Below, one piece after another: positions 43,527 to 51,892 of a DNA stretch of 64,000 nt; within the stretch, counting starts at the first letter, position 1, and every line of letters starts with the position of its first letter. Position numbers and translations under genes: made by a program. Location of the stretch: contig NC_002678.2 of the NCBI RefSeq assembly GCF_000009625.1, positions 2,666,001 through 2,730,000 on the forward strand. The letters are read 5' to 3'. The notes under the pieces were generated by a model. The model worked only from the letters and a program-made list of their open reading frames with translations, searched no databases and was not told the DNA's origin. Source of the DNA: Mesorhizobium japonicum MAFF 303099. GTDB taxonomy: Bacteria > Pseudomonadota > Alphaproteobacteria > Rhizobiales > Rhizobiaceae.

Positions 43527-43874
43527 ATGCTGTACAAAGGCAGCTGCCACTGCGGCAAGGTCGCCTTCCAATTCAAGGCGGAACTGACGGGCGCCGTGCG
43601 TTGCAATTGTTCGATCTGCTCACGCAAGGGCGCGCTCTTGTGCGCCATCCCGCACGAGGACCTGACGGTCCTGGCCTGGGGCGACGATCTCGGCACCTAT
43701 ACATTCGGCAACCACGCCATGGCGCACCGCTTCTGCCGCACCTGCGGCATCCATCCTTTCGCCGAGGATGTCCGGGAAGGTGGTGAGCGCAGCGCCTATG
43801 TCAACCTCAACTGCGTCGCCGACATCGACCCATCCACTCTGTCGATCTTCGACTTCGACGGGCGCTCGGCCTGA
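43527..43874 (+). CDS. GFA family zinc protein
   Basis: A 115-residue protein of the glutathione-dependent formaldehyde-activating (GFA, Mss4-like) family. The zinc cysteines are Cys7 and Cys9 (CHCGKV), Cys26, Cys28 and Cys31 (CNCSICSRKG), and Cys70 and Cys73 (CRTCG). Most members are of unknown substrate; only Gfa itself was proposed to react with S-hydroxymethylglutathione formation. It lies alone, tail to tail with an SDR gene. Confidence 0.9.
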   Translation: MLYKGSCHCGKVAFQFKAELTGAVRCNCSICSRKGALLCAIPHEDLTVLAWGDDLGTYTFGNHAMAHRFCRTCGIHPFAEDVREGGERSAYVNLNCVADIDPSTLSIFDFDGRSA

Positions 43875-43891
43875 GGCGATTCCCGATTGCT

Positions 43892-44800
43892 CTATCGATA
43901 CCCCGTTGCGTCGGCGGGTTTGCCGGCGTCCTGAACCTCCGGCACATAGCGCCAGGCATCGGGCCGCGAGCCGTCGAGATCGGTAAAGCCGTAGACCTGC
44001 GCCAGGCCGCCGCTGGACAGCGACTGCCCGTTCCAGCGCGAGCGGTCCGTGTCCGCCGCCAACGCAGCAACGGCACGGCCGATGAAGCGCGGTGTCTCCG
44101 AAATAATGAAATGCGGCACCTTTGCCGTGGCATCGCGCCAATTCACCTCGCGCACGCCAAAGGCCTCCAGCATCATCTCCGACCGCAGCCAGCCTGGCGT
44201 CAAAGAGACGGAGGTGGCGCCGTGCTTCGCAAGATCCTTGGCGTGAGCCCATGCCATCCGGTTCACCGCGACCTTGGCAAGGTCATAGAAGGGCGACAGG
44301 CGGTAGTGCTCGGCATTGTATTCAGCGGTGCCGTCGGTGACTTCCACCAGCAGTCCGCCCGGCTGCTCGATCATCAGCGGCAGCGCATGGTGTGCGGTGA
44401 TCAGATGTGTGTCGATGGCCAGACGCAGCATACGCAAGCCATTGTCCAGATTGTGCTCCCAGACCGGCTTGTCCCATTCGAACAGCTTTTCACCGCCCCA
44501 GATGTCGTTGACCAGTATGTCGAGGCGGCCCTGTTCCTTGCGGATGCGCTCGATCAGCCCGCGCACATCATCGGCCACGAGATGATCGGCCTGGACGGCG
44601 ATGCCGCTGCCACCGTTCGCTGTGACCAGTTCCGCCGTCTCCTCGATTGTTTCCGGCCGGGCATATTCGGATTGCTGGGCACGCGTGCTCCGCCCCGTGA
44701 CATAGACTGTGGCGCCGGCAGCGCCGAGCTCGACCGCTATGCCGCGTCCGGCACCCCTTGTGCCGCCGGCGACCAGGGCAACTTTTCCTTGCAACGTCAT
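43892..44800 (-). CDS. Short-chain dehydrogenase/reductase
   Basis: A 302-residue SDR oxidoreductase. The cofactor motif GGTRGAGRG begins at residue 12 and the following TGRSTRAQ suggests NADP preference. NDIWGG replaces the usual NNAG, and the catalytic Tyr and Lys are in FYDLAKVAVNRM. The C-terminal extension of about 40 residues is longer than the classical family. It is divergent from a TetR gene with a 10-bp palindrome in the gap, so it is probably the TetR target. Confidence 0.88.
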   Translation of the reverse strand: MTLQGKVALVAGGTRGAGRGIAVELGAAGATVYVTGRSTRAQQSEYARPETIEETAELVTANGGSGIAVQADHLVADDVRGLIERIRKEQGRLDILVNDIWGGEKLFEWDKPVWEHNLDNGLRMLRLAIDTHLITAHHALPLMIEQPGGLLVEVTDGTAEYNAEHYRLSPFYDLAKVAVNRMAWAHAKDLAKHGATSVSLTPGWLRSEMMLEAFGVREVNWRDATAKVPHFIISETPRFIGRAVAALAADTDRSRWNGQSLSSGGLAQVYGFTDLDGSRPDAWRYVPEVQDAGKPADATGYR

Positions 44801-44867
44801 TGAACTCTCCCAAGAACGGCACCATCGATGAAATCCGAGCTGGCTTGCGCCGCGCGCATCATATATA

Positions 44868-44877
44868 AATGATCATT
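44868..44877. promoter_or_regulatory. Palindrome AATGATCATT, candidate TetR operator
   Basis: A perfect 10-bp palindrome in AT-rich DNA between the SDR gene and the divergent TetR gene, about 20 bases before the TetR start. Position suits a shared operator. Short, so moderate confidence. Confidence 0.45.
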
Positions 44878-44898
44878 CGGTTATGTCAGGATGTCAAG

Positions 44899-45477
44899 AT
44901 GACCCGACCCAAAACCCAGCCCGACGAACAGGTGCTGGAAGCTGCATTGCGATTGATCCACGAGCATGGCCCGGAAGCGCTCACCTTCGAGCGCCTCGCA
45001 AAAGCCTGTGGCCTCTCCGGCGCAACCCTGGTGCAGCGCTTCGGGAACAAGGCGCGGTTGAAGCAGCGCACCTTGCTGCACGCCTGGGACGGTCTTGACG
45101 ACAAGACCAGGACGCTGGCGGCCGCTGTTCCCAAAACTCCGGCTGGCGCGATCGAATTGCTGGTCGCACTGTCGCAAGGCTATGGCGGCATCGAATCCTA
45201 TGCCGAGGGCCTGCTCGTCCTGCGCGAGGATCTGCGTGACCCCATGCTCAGGACGCGCGGTGCCGCCTGGAAGACAGCCCTGTGCAATGCGCTCGCGGCT
45301 TGTTTTGTCGGAACGCCCAGCCCGCCGCAGGATATCGGCCTGCTGATGGCGTCGCATTGGCAGGGATCGTTGCTTTGGTGGAGTTTCGATCCGACGATCG
45401 AAGTCGCCGTCTACGTCGAGGACAGCCTCAACCGCTTCGTTGCCGCCATGACGACGGCAGCGGCCCGAAAACCATGA
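44899..45477 (+). CDS. TetR-family transcriptional regulator
   Basis: A 192-residue regulator with an N-terminal helix-turn-helix (about residues 12-58; FERLAKACGLSGATLVQRFG) and a C-terminal effector domain. AGGA lies seven bases before the ATG at 44899. It is divergent from the SDR gene, which it likely represses. It converges with the MFS gene across a hairpin spanning its stop codon. Confidence 0.88.
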   Translation: MTRPKTQPDEQVLEAALRLIHEHGPEALTFERLAKACGLSGATLVQRFGNKARLKQRTLLHAWDGLDDKTRTLAAAVPKTPAGAIELLVALSQGYGGIESYAEGLLVLREDLRDPMLRTRGAAWKTALCNALAACFVGTPSPPQDIGLLMASHWQGSLLWWSFDPTIEVAVYVEDSLNRFVAAMTTAAARKP

Positions 45478-45491
45478 TGGTTCTCGGGCCG
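45461..45491. terminator. Bidirectional hairpin between convergent tetR and MFS genes
   Basis: CGGCCCGA / TCGGGCCG outer arms and AACCAT / ATGGTT inner arms separated by single mismatches form a long stem that includes the TetR stop codon. It lies between converging genes, the usual place for a shared terminator, though it lacks T-runs. Confidence 0.6.
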
Positions 45492-45514
45492 CCGGATAGG
45501 TCGGTGATGAGAGC

Positions 45515-46729
45515 TTATTCGGCTTGCTTCGGGCCGCGCAGGAACACCACGATGGCCGCCAGCAGCGTTGCGATGCCGCAATAGGCGAAGGCGCTGGCCA
45601 CGCCGGCATGATCGACCAGCAGACCGCCGAAGACGGCGCCCAGCGCAATCGCCACCTGGAAGGTCGCCACCATCAAGCCGCCGGCGCTTTCAGCCTGGTC
45701 GGGTGCCGCCCGCACCAGCCAGCTCTGCAGCCCGACCGGCACCGCGCCGAAGGCAAAGCCCCAGGCGGTGACGGCGGCCGCGGCAATCGTCGGCGAGGGA
45801 CCGAAGATCAGCATCGAGGCGGCCGCCAGGGCGATCAGCAGGGGCGCCAGCGCCACGGCTATCTTGAGGTTGCGTTCGGCCAGGAAGCCGCCGGCGATAT
45901 TGCCGAAGAAACCGCCAATGCCATAGGCCAGAAGCACCAATGAGATTGTCTCGATGTGGAGCACCGGCACCTTTTCGAGGAAGGGGCGCACATAGGTGAA
46001 GCCGGCAAAATGCCCCGACGCGACCAGCAGCACGACCAGCAGAGCCACCCGGATCGACGGCCGCTTCAAAACATCAAGCAAGGTGAGGAAGCTCGCGACA
46101 CCCATCGGCGGCAGCTTCGGAATGGTGGCCAATTGCACCAGCAGCGCCAGGGCACCGACGATGGTCGCAATCATGAACGCCGTGCGCCAGCCCCAGATGT
46201 CACCGACATAGGCGCCGAGAGGGGCGGCGGTGACCGTGGCCAGCGAAACGCCGGTCAGGATGATCGACATGGCGCGCGGCATCAGCCGCATCGGCACCAG
46301 CCGCAGCGCCATGGCCGCCGACATTGCCCAGAAGCCGCCGAGCGCCACGCCGAGCACGACGCGGGCCAACAGAAGCATGGGCAGCGACGCAGCAAAGGTG
46401 GCGAGAAGGTTGGACAGGATGAGGAACGAGGTCAGCATCCACATCACCAGCCTGCGGTCCATGCGCCTTGTGATGATCGCCATGGTGGGCGCGGCAATGG
46501 CGCCGACGATGGCGGTTGCCGTCACCGCTTGTCCTGCCACGCCCTCGGTGACGCCGAGATCGCGCGCCATCGGTGTCAGCAGGCTGGCGGGCAGGAATTC
46601 GGCGGTCACGAGACCGAAAACGCCAAGTGCCAGCGAAACCACGGCGCCCCAGGCCGGCTCGGTTCGTTCATCGGTGTCTGCGGGGTTCAGAAGTCTGGCG
46701 TCGATCACGCCCGTTGCGGGTTCGGCCAT
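45515..46729 (-). CDS. MFS transporter, drug or purine efflux type
   Basis: A 404-residue membrane protein with 12 hydrophobic segments of the DHA1 class. TAEFLPASLLTPMARDLGVTEG in the first loop and RRMDRRLVM after helix 2 match the YdhP/NepI-type exporters. The ATG at 46729 has GGAG nine bases upstream. It is divergent from two AraC-type regulators, which commonly flank such exporters in proteobacteria, so it is a likely regulatory target. Confidence 0.9.
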   Translation of the reverse strand: MAEPATGVIDARLLNPADTDERTEPAWGAVVSLALGVFGLVTAEFLPASLLTPMARDLGVTEGVAGQAVTATAIVGAIAAPTMAIITRRMDRRLVMWMLTSFLILSNLLATFAASLPMLLLARVVLGVALGGFWAMSAAMALRLVPMRLMPRAMSIILTGVSLATVTAAPLGAYVGDIWGWRTAFMIATIVGALALLVQLATIPKLPPMGVASFLTLLDVLKRPSIRVALLVVLLVASGHFAGFTYVRPFLEKVPVLHIETISLVLLAYGIGGFFGNIAGGFLAERNLKIAVALAPLLIALAAASMLIFGPSPTIAAAAVTAWGFAFGAVPVGLQSWLVRAAPDQAESAGGLMVATFQVAIALGAVFGGLLVDHAGVASAFAYCGIATLLAAIVVFLRGPKQAE

Positions 46730-46853
46730 GGTCAGTCTCCGATCTGTTTGCAGCGCCACATAGGGAACGACCGCCCGGGGCTTCCACCCGTTCCATGCCT
46801 TGCCGTCACGGCTTGGCCATGGCCGGTCTGCGATTTGTTTGCGGCGCAACATT
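46724..46853. repeat. Tandem direct duplication of the MFS 5-prime region
   Basis: Two imperfect copies 91 bases apart (about 46724-46762 and 46815-46853) share GGCCATGG and ATYTGTTTGCRGCGC-type stretches. The second copy contains a vestige of the MFS start (ATGGCC followed by an early stop on the minus strand). This is a recent local duplication of the MFS promoter and start in the gap before the first AraC gene. Confidence 0.6.
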
Positions 46854-46875
46854 TGGCTGCAGTGCAACATAGGAA

Positions 46876-46904
46876 GTGACGCCCTGGAGTTTCCATGCTA
46901 GAAA
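46876..46904 (+). promoter_or_regulatory. Probable promoter of the first AraC gene, leaderless
   Basis: GTGACG (46876-46881), 17 bases, then TAGAAA (46899-46904), only 7 bases before the ATG at 46912. The same 28-base block recurs before the second AraC gene with 23 of 28 identical positions and nearly the same distance to its ATG, and neither gene has a ribosome site. Transcription would begin at or next to the ATG. Confidence 0.5.
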
Positions 46905-46911
46905 ACCCATT

Positions 46912-47898
46912 ATGCTTGACCATTCGTCCAAAATTCCAATCACGGGCGACCCGCTGACGGACATATTGCGCGGCCTGCGCCTCGATGGCGTCGAGTATGG
47001 CCGCTGCGAGATGAAAGAGCCTTGGGGCATCCAGTTTCCGGCTCAGCCAGGGGCGCGGTTTCACTTCATCGGCCGCAAGGGCTGCTGGCTGAAGCAGCCC
47101 TCCGGCGAATGGGTTGAGCTCAATGCCGGCGATGCGGTGCTGCTGCCGCGCGGCGAGGCCCATGTACTGGCCAGCGAACCCGGGGCGAAAGCCTGGCCGA
47201 TCCATGGCTACGAGCTCGAGGAAGTCTGCAAGGACGTCTACTGCACGTCGAACGCGGAGATGTGCGACAAGAATTGCCAGCCGGGAACGCTGCTGTTCTG
47301 CGCCGCGATGTATTTCAACATCGACGGCCTGCATCCGCTGCTCGGCATGATGCCGGACGTGATGCGCTCGCATGAGCTGGAAGCCCATGAGCCGGGCATC
47401 CCGCACCTGCTGGAATCTATGGCGCGCGAAGTGACGATGGAGCGCGTCGGCTCCGGCGGCATCCTGGCGCGGCTGGCCGATGTGGTCGCCGCCACCGTCA
47501 TCCGCTCATGGGTCGAGCGTGGCTGCGGCGATTCCTCCGGCTGGATCGCTGCGGTCCGGGACCGTGACATCGGCCGCGTGCTGGCCGCCATCCATCTCGA
47601 ACCGGACCACGACTGGACGGTCGAGTCGCTGGCCAGGATGATGGGCGCCTCACGTTCGGGCTTTGCCGAGCGCTTTGCCACCATTGTCGGCGAAACGCCG
47701 GCAAAATATGTCACCCAGGTCAGGATGCATCTGGCGCGGCAATGGCTGGTCCGCGACCGCATGAAGATCTCGGTCGTTGCCGCCCGGCTCGGCTATGAAT
47801 CGGACGCCGCCTTCAGCCGTGCCTTCAAGCGCGTCATCGGTTCGGCACCCAGCCATCTGCGCGCCGAGGAGCAGGCTGACATCCGCCAGGCCGGGTAG
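46912..47898 (+). CDS. AraC-family regulator with Cys-rich cupin domain
   Basis: A 328-residue regulator. An N-terminal cupin domain (about 10-180) is followed by a linker and two AraC helix-turn-helix motifs at the C-terminus (about 225-320; WTVESLARMMGASRSGFAERF and ISVVAARLGYESDAAFSRAFKR). It has a cluster of cysteines, Cys106, 111, 118, 122 and 130, that its neighbour largely lacks, which could sense oxidants, electrophiles or metal. Start at ATG 46912; an upstream GTG at 46876 lies in the promoter-like block. Likely controls the divergent MFS exporter. Confidence 0.88.
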   Translation: MLDHSSKIPITGDPLTDILRGLRLDGVEYGRCEMKEPWGIQFPAQPGARFHFIGRKGCWLKQPSGEWVELNAGDAVLLPRGEAHVLASEPGAKAWPIHGYELEEVCKDVYCTSNAEMCDKNCQPGTLLFCAAMYFNIDGLHPLLGMMPDVMRSHELEAHEPGIPHLLESMAREVTMERVGSGGILARLADVVAATVIRSWVERGCGDSSGWIAAVRDRDIGRVLAAIHLEPDHDWTVESLARMMGASRSGFAERFATIVGETPAKYVTQVRMHLARQWLVRDRMKISVVAARLGYESDAAFSRAFKRVIGSAPSHLRAEEQADIRQAG

Positions 47899-47910
47899 CG
47901 TATCTCGGCC

Positions 47911-47939
47911 GTGACGGACTGGCGATTCCACGCTAGAAC
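47911..47939 (+). promoter_or_regulatory. Probable promoter of the second AraC gene, leaderless
   Basis: GTGACG (47911-47916), 17 bases, TAGAAC (47934-47939), 6 bases before the ATG at 47946. It repeats the block at 46876-46904 and lies wholly in the 47-base gap between the two AraC genes. Confidence 0.5.
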
Positions 47940-47945
47940 CCGGGC

Positions 47946-48917
47946 ATGGATTTCACATCATCCGAGAGTGTTTCGCCGGCTTCAGGCGGTCCGCTGACCG
48001 ACATGCTGCGAGGATTGCGGCTTGATGGCGTCGACTATGGCCGCTGCGAACTTGGCGAGCCGTGGGCGGTGCTCTTTCCAGCCCAGCAGGCGGCGCGTTT
48101 CCACTTCATCGGCCGGCACCGATGCTGGCTGTTTTCGCCATCCCGGCAATGGCTGGAGCTGAAAGCCGGCGATGCGCTGCTGTTGCCGCGTGGCGCCGAG
48201 CACATCCTTGCCAGTGCGCCGGACGTCCATGCCGTGCCGATCGAAAGCTACAGCATCGAGCCTTTGCAGGACAATGTCTACGCCGTCTCGAACGGCGGCC
48301 ACGGCGCGAAAACCCTGCTGTTTTGCGGCAGCATGCACTTCAATCTGGGCGGATCGCATCCTGTGCTCGCCATGATGCCGGACATGATGCGCGCCCGCGA
48401 CTTGATGGCGGACGAACCGGGCATTCCGCACCTTCTGGAAGCCATGGCCAGCGAGGTGACCGGCAATCGCGCCGGCTCGGGCGGCATACTGGCGCGGCTG
48501 GCCGACGTATTGGCCGCAAGCATTATCCGTTCATGGGTGGAGAACGGTGGCGACGGCACCACCGGCTGGACCGCGGCGATCAAGGATCGCGACGTCGGCC
48601 GCGTGCTGGCGGCCATTCATCGCCAGCCCGATCGGAACTGGACCGTCGAAGCCCTCGCCCGCGAAATGGGTGCCTCGCGCTCGGCCTTCGCCGAACGGTT
48701 CACGACAATCGTCGGCGAAACGCCGGCGCGATATGTCGCCCGGCTGCGCATGCACCAGGCGCGGCAGTGGCTGATCGAAGACCGGATGCGGGTATCCGTG
48801 GTGGCCGCCAGACTGGGCTACGAGTCCGAGGCTTCGTTCAGCCGGGCGTTCAAGCGGATCGTCGGCACGGCGCCCAGCCATTTGCGCACCGTCAACGGCA
48901 CCTCCGAAGAACGCTGA
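47946..48917 (+). CDS. AraC-family regulator, paralogue of the preceding gene
   Basis: A 323-residue regulator with the same architecture as its neighbour: N-terminal cupin domain and C-terminal double helix-turn-helix (WTVEALAREMGASRSAFAERF, VSVVAARLGYESEASFSRAFKR). The two are clearly a tandem duplication with strong similarity over the whole length, including LTDMLRGLRLDGVDYGRCE near the start. The Cys-rich segment of the first copy is replaced here by SNGGHGAKT. Targets unknown; the MFS exporter and the downstream cupin gene are candidates. Confidence 0.88.
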   Translation: MDFTSSESVSPASGGPLTDMLRGLRLDGVDYGRCELGEPWAVLFPAQQAARFHFIGRHRCWLFSPSRQWLELKAGDALLLPRGAEHILASAPDVHAVPIESYSIEPLQDNVYAVSNGGHGAKTLLFCGSMHFNLGGSHPVLAMMPDMMRARDLMADEPGIPHLLEAMASEVTGNRAGSGGILARLADVLAASIIRSWVENGGDGTTGWTAAIKDRDVGRVLAAIHRQPDRNWTVEALAREMGASRSAFAERFTTIVGETPARYVARLRMHQARQWLIEDRMRVSVVAARLGYESEASFSRAFKRIVGTAPSHLRTVNGTSEER

Positions 48918-49052
48918 GGCCGCACGGAGCCTGCCGTCTTGGATTGCTGGATGAAATCCCAAGTCTTCCGGACGCCGTGTCATTGCCGGGCCGACTGCAT
49001 GCAATAGCTTGCCGTTGCCAGCAGTGAGCGAGCCGATTCAAGGAGAAAAGCC

Positions 49053-49484
49053 ATGCCAAATCATCTGAAGGTCCTGACGCTCGCCACCATGCTCGTTGTC
49101 TCGGGCCAGGCTTTCGCCCTTGAGGACAGCTATATCCCGGCCAACAAGATCCCCTATGTCGCCGAGGCTCCAGACCAGCCGCAGCGCCTCGGACCGCTGT
49201 GGGGCGAAAGGGCCAAAGGCCCTGCAGGAACGCTGCTGAAAGTCCCAGGCAACTGGCGCGCTCCTGTTCACGCGCATACCGCCGATTACCGCGCGGTGGT
49301 CATAAAAGGGTTGTGGGCGCACTGGCAGATGCAAGGCGGCGAGGCGACCAAGGTCGAACTGCCTCCGGGATCCTACTGGACCCAGAAGGCCAATGAGATG
49401 CATGACGACGCCTGCCTGTCCGACACGGAGTGCGTGATCCTGCTGATCAACGACACGCCCTACGAGACCTACTTGGCGAAGTAA
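49053..49484 (+). CDS. Exported cupin protein (DUF4437-like)
   Basis: A 143-residue protein with a signal peptide (LTLATMLVVSGQAFA) and one cupin barrel. The metal-type residues are in HAHTADYRAVVIKG and GSYWTQKANEMHDDAC, and two cysteines near the end (CLSDTEC) could form a disulphide. Function unknown; such proteins are proposed to bind small ligands in the periplasm. AGGAG lies about eight bases before the ATG. It follows the AraC pair but the 135-base gap makes co-transcription doubtful. Confidence 0.8.
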   Translation: MPNHLKVLTLATMLVVSGQAFALEDSYIPANKIPYVAEAPDQPQRLGPLWGERAKGPAGTLLKVPGNWRAPVHAHTADYRAVVIKGLWAHWQMQGGEATKVELPPGSYWTQKANEMHDDACLSDTECVILLINDTPYETYLAK

Positions 49485-49493
49485 CCGGACACT

Positions 49494-50258
49494 CTATCCG
49501 GCGTGACGCAAGCTGACACCGCTGCCCTTGTCGAACAGCACCACCTTGTCCGGGTTCCAGGCAAAGCGCACCGGCTGCTCGATGGCGACATCGGTCCTTG
49601 CCGGCACGGTGGCGCGTAGCGTCGTGTCGCCGACGCGCAGCGTCAGGATCTTTTCGACGCCATGGTTCTCGACATCATGGACACGCGCTTCGATCGGCGC
49701 GCCGCTCTCGAGATAGACGTCTTCCGGACGGATGCCGAAGACGAGCGGGCGACCGTCGGTCGCTCCACTCGCCTTGGCTCCCCCTGAAAAGGGCAGTTCG
49801 AAATTCAGCGGCGCCATCACCGCGCGGCCATTCACCAGCCTGCCGTCGATGAGGTTCATCGGCGGCGAGCCGACGAAGCTCGCCACATAGGTGTCGCGCG
49901 GATTGTTGTAGATCTCGTGCGGTGTGCCGGTCTGGACGATGCGGCCGTGGTTCAAGACGCCGACCTTGTCGCCCATCGACATCGCCTCGATCTGGTCGTG
50001 GGTAACGAACAGGAAGGTGGCGCCGAGCTGCATTTGCAGGTTCTTGAGTTCCGCGCGCAGCGCCTCGCGCAATTTGGCATCGAGCGCCGACAGCGGCTCG
50101 TCCATCAGCAACACGCGTGGCTTGCGCACGATGGCGCGGCCGATCGAGACGCGCTGCATCTCGCCACCGGACAGGCGATCGGTCTTGCGGTCGAGCAGAT
50201 GTTCGATCCTGAGCGTGCGGGCGGCGCGGTCGACGCGGTCCTTGATCTCGGCATCGGG
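49494..50258 (-). pseudogene. ABC transporter ATPase remnant lacking its N-terminal third
   Basis: Encodes the C-terminal two thirds of a MalK/UgpC-type ATPase: signature LSGGEMQRVSIG, Walker B LLMDEPLSALD, H-loop THDQ and the full TOBE region. Walker A and Q-loop, about 105 residues, are missing. Homology stops abruptly at a palindrome (50259-50279), with unrelated sequence beyond. The frame stays open to 50312, but the product could not bind ATP normally. It is the last gene of the importer operon; the loss was presumably tolerated because two other ATPases remain. Confidence 0.82.
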
Positions 50259-50279
50259 TCCTCCGGTCAAGCCGGAGGA
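50259..50279. repeat. Palindrome at the truncation point of the ATPase remnant
   Basis: TCCTCCGG-N5-CCGGAGGA, perfect 8-bp arms, exactly where the ATPase homology ends, followed by GATGACG. It resembles a dispersed rhizobial intergenic repeat, so the truncation may have involved insertion of, or recombination at, such an element. Confidence 0.6.
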
Positions 50280-50365
50280 TGACGGCGTGAGAGTTGAGAG
50301 GGCGACGCACACCGACCGGCGCGGACCGGCGCGAGCGCGACCTGCCGGCTCGCGTCAGCTGCTGA

Positions 50366-50806
50366 TCATCGCGCTGTCTTGTTGAGAGCGGTGACGACCA
50401 GCGCGAGAATCGCCGCCGCGGCGGCGATTTCCCACACGAAAGCCTGCTTGTAGAAAGGCGGCGTGGCGAGCTGCGCCTTGCCGGCGAGAGTGTTGGGGTC
50501 CGGTGGATTGAGGAAGAAGACGCCGTAGAGATGCGCCGCCGTGATCGAAACCAGCAGCACAATGCAGAAGACCAGCGCCACGACCAGCGCTACGGTCACC
50601 ACACTGCGCACCTTGACGCCCGGCTGGGCCAACGGCAGCAGGTTGTTGATGAGCCCGGCAAGCACCACGAGACCGCTGCCGACCGCGTACAGGCCGATGG
50701 AAAAGGGTTGGAAGATCAGCACCAGCGCCATGACGCCGAGGCCAATGATGAAGACCTCGAGGCAGTACGCGCCGGCCCGGCTCATGCCGGAAGAACTGTC
50801 GCTCAT
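50366..50806 (-). CDS. Four-helix membrane protein of an ABC importer operon
   Basis: A 146-residue protein with four hydrophobic segments (FIIGLGVMALVLIFQPF; GLVVLAGLINNLLPLA; VTVALVVALVFCIVLLVSI; EIAAAAAILALVVTAL). No family is recognised. Its ATG overlaps the stop of the ATPase gene (ATGA), so it is part of the operon. Glycerol-3-phosphate-type importers of rhizobia also carry a small membrane protein next to paired ATPases, which makes an accessory role in the transporter plausible. Confidence 0.75.
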   Translation of the reverse strand: MSDSSSGMSRAGAYCLEVFIIGLGVMALVLIFQPFSIGLYAVGSGLVVLAGLINNLLPLAQPGVKVRSVVTVALVVALVFCIVLLVSITAAHLYGVFFLNPPDPNTLAGKAQLATPPFYKQAFVWEIAAAAAILALVVTALNKTAR

Positions 50807-51891
50807 GACCGCACTGCCTTTCCGGCCCCATCGAAGACATGGGTTTGCCTGGGATCGGGGCGTAGATTCAGCGCCTCGCCGACCTTGACCCGCTGGCTTC
50901 TCGTCACCACGACGCGGATGTCGGCGCCTGCCGCCGTGCGGGCATGAATAAGGGTTTCGGCGCCCATGGGCTCGATGAGCTCGGCCCGGGCGGAGATGGT
51001 GCCACGGTCCCCCGTATCGGTCGCGGTGAAGGCGCGGGGGCGGACACCGATCGTCACCTTGCCGGGCTGCAGGCGCGCGACCGCCGCGTCCGTGCGGATC
51101 GCCAGATTAATGCCGGCCACGGCCATCTCCGCCGTGCCATCGGCGAAGGTCTTGAGGTCGGCCTCGAGAAGATTCATCTGCGGCGTGCCGATGAAGCTCG
51201 CCACGAAAGCATTGGCGGGCTTGGCAAAAACCTCGTGCGGTGAGCCGATTTGCTCGATCAGGCCGTCCTTCATGATGGCGATGCGGTCGGCCATGGTGAG
51301 CGCTTCGAGCTGGTCATGGGTCACGATCACGGTCGCTTTGGAGAGGCCCTGCAGCACTTCCTTGATCTGGCCACGCATGCTCTGGCGCAGTTCGACATCG
51401 AGACGCGACAAGGGCTCGTCGAAGAGGAAGCAATTGGGGTCGCGGACGATGGCGCGGGCCATGGCGGCCCGCTGCTTTTCGCCCTCGGATATCTGGTTCG
51501 GCAGCCGGTCGAGAACGTGCTCCAAGTGGAGGATCGCGGCGACGCGGTTGACGCGGGCAGTCCGCTCAGCCCTGGAAATGCCGTCATGATAGAGCGGGAA
51601 GGCGATGTTCTCGCCGACCGATGCCGACGGGTAGAGCGCGTAGAACTGGAACACCATGGCGATGTCGCGCTTTTCGGGCGGCAGGTTGTTCATCACCTTG
51701 CCGGCGATGACGACCTCGCCGTCAGTGACGCTTTCCAACCCGGCGATGACGCGCAGGGTCGTCGTCTTGCCACATCCGGACGGGCCGAGAAGGCAGACGA
51801 CCTCACCGGCGGCCACCGACAGGTCAACGTCCTTGACCGCGGTGAAGGAGCCGAAACGCTTGGTGACTTTGCGGAGTTCGATGGTTGACAT
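50803..51891 (-). CDS. ABC transporter ATPase with degenerate signature motif
   Basis: A 362-residue MalK/UgpC-like ATPase. Walker A GPSGCGKT at 36-43, Walker B FLFDEP near 155-160 and H-loop His192 (THDQ) are canonical, but the signature is ISEGE (134-138) instead of LSGGQ. The C-terminal TOBE region is present. The partner ATPase at 55456-56568 has an intact signature but lacks the H-loop His. Together they would form one complete and one degenerate ATP site. It follows the permease gene by one base. Confidence 0.9.
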   Translation of the reverse strand: MSTIELRKVTKRFGSFTAVKDVDLSVAAGEVVCLLGPSGCGKTTTLRVIAGLESVTDGEVVIAGKVMNNLPPEKRDIAMVFQFYALYPSASVGENIAFPLYHDGISRAERTARVNRVAAILHLEHVLDRLPNQISEGEKQRAAMARAIVRDPNCFLFDEPLSRLDVELRQSMRGQIKEVLQGLSKATVIVTHDQLEALTMADRIAIMKDGLIEQIGSPHEVFAKPANAFVASFIGTPQMNLLEADLKTFADGTAEMAVAGINLAIRTDAAVARLQPGKVTIGVRPRAFTATDTGDRGTISARAELIEPMGAETLIHARTAAGADIRVVVTRSQRVKVGEALNLRPDPRQTHVFDGAGKAVRS

Positions 51892-51892
51892 C

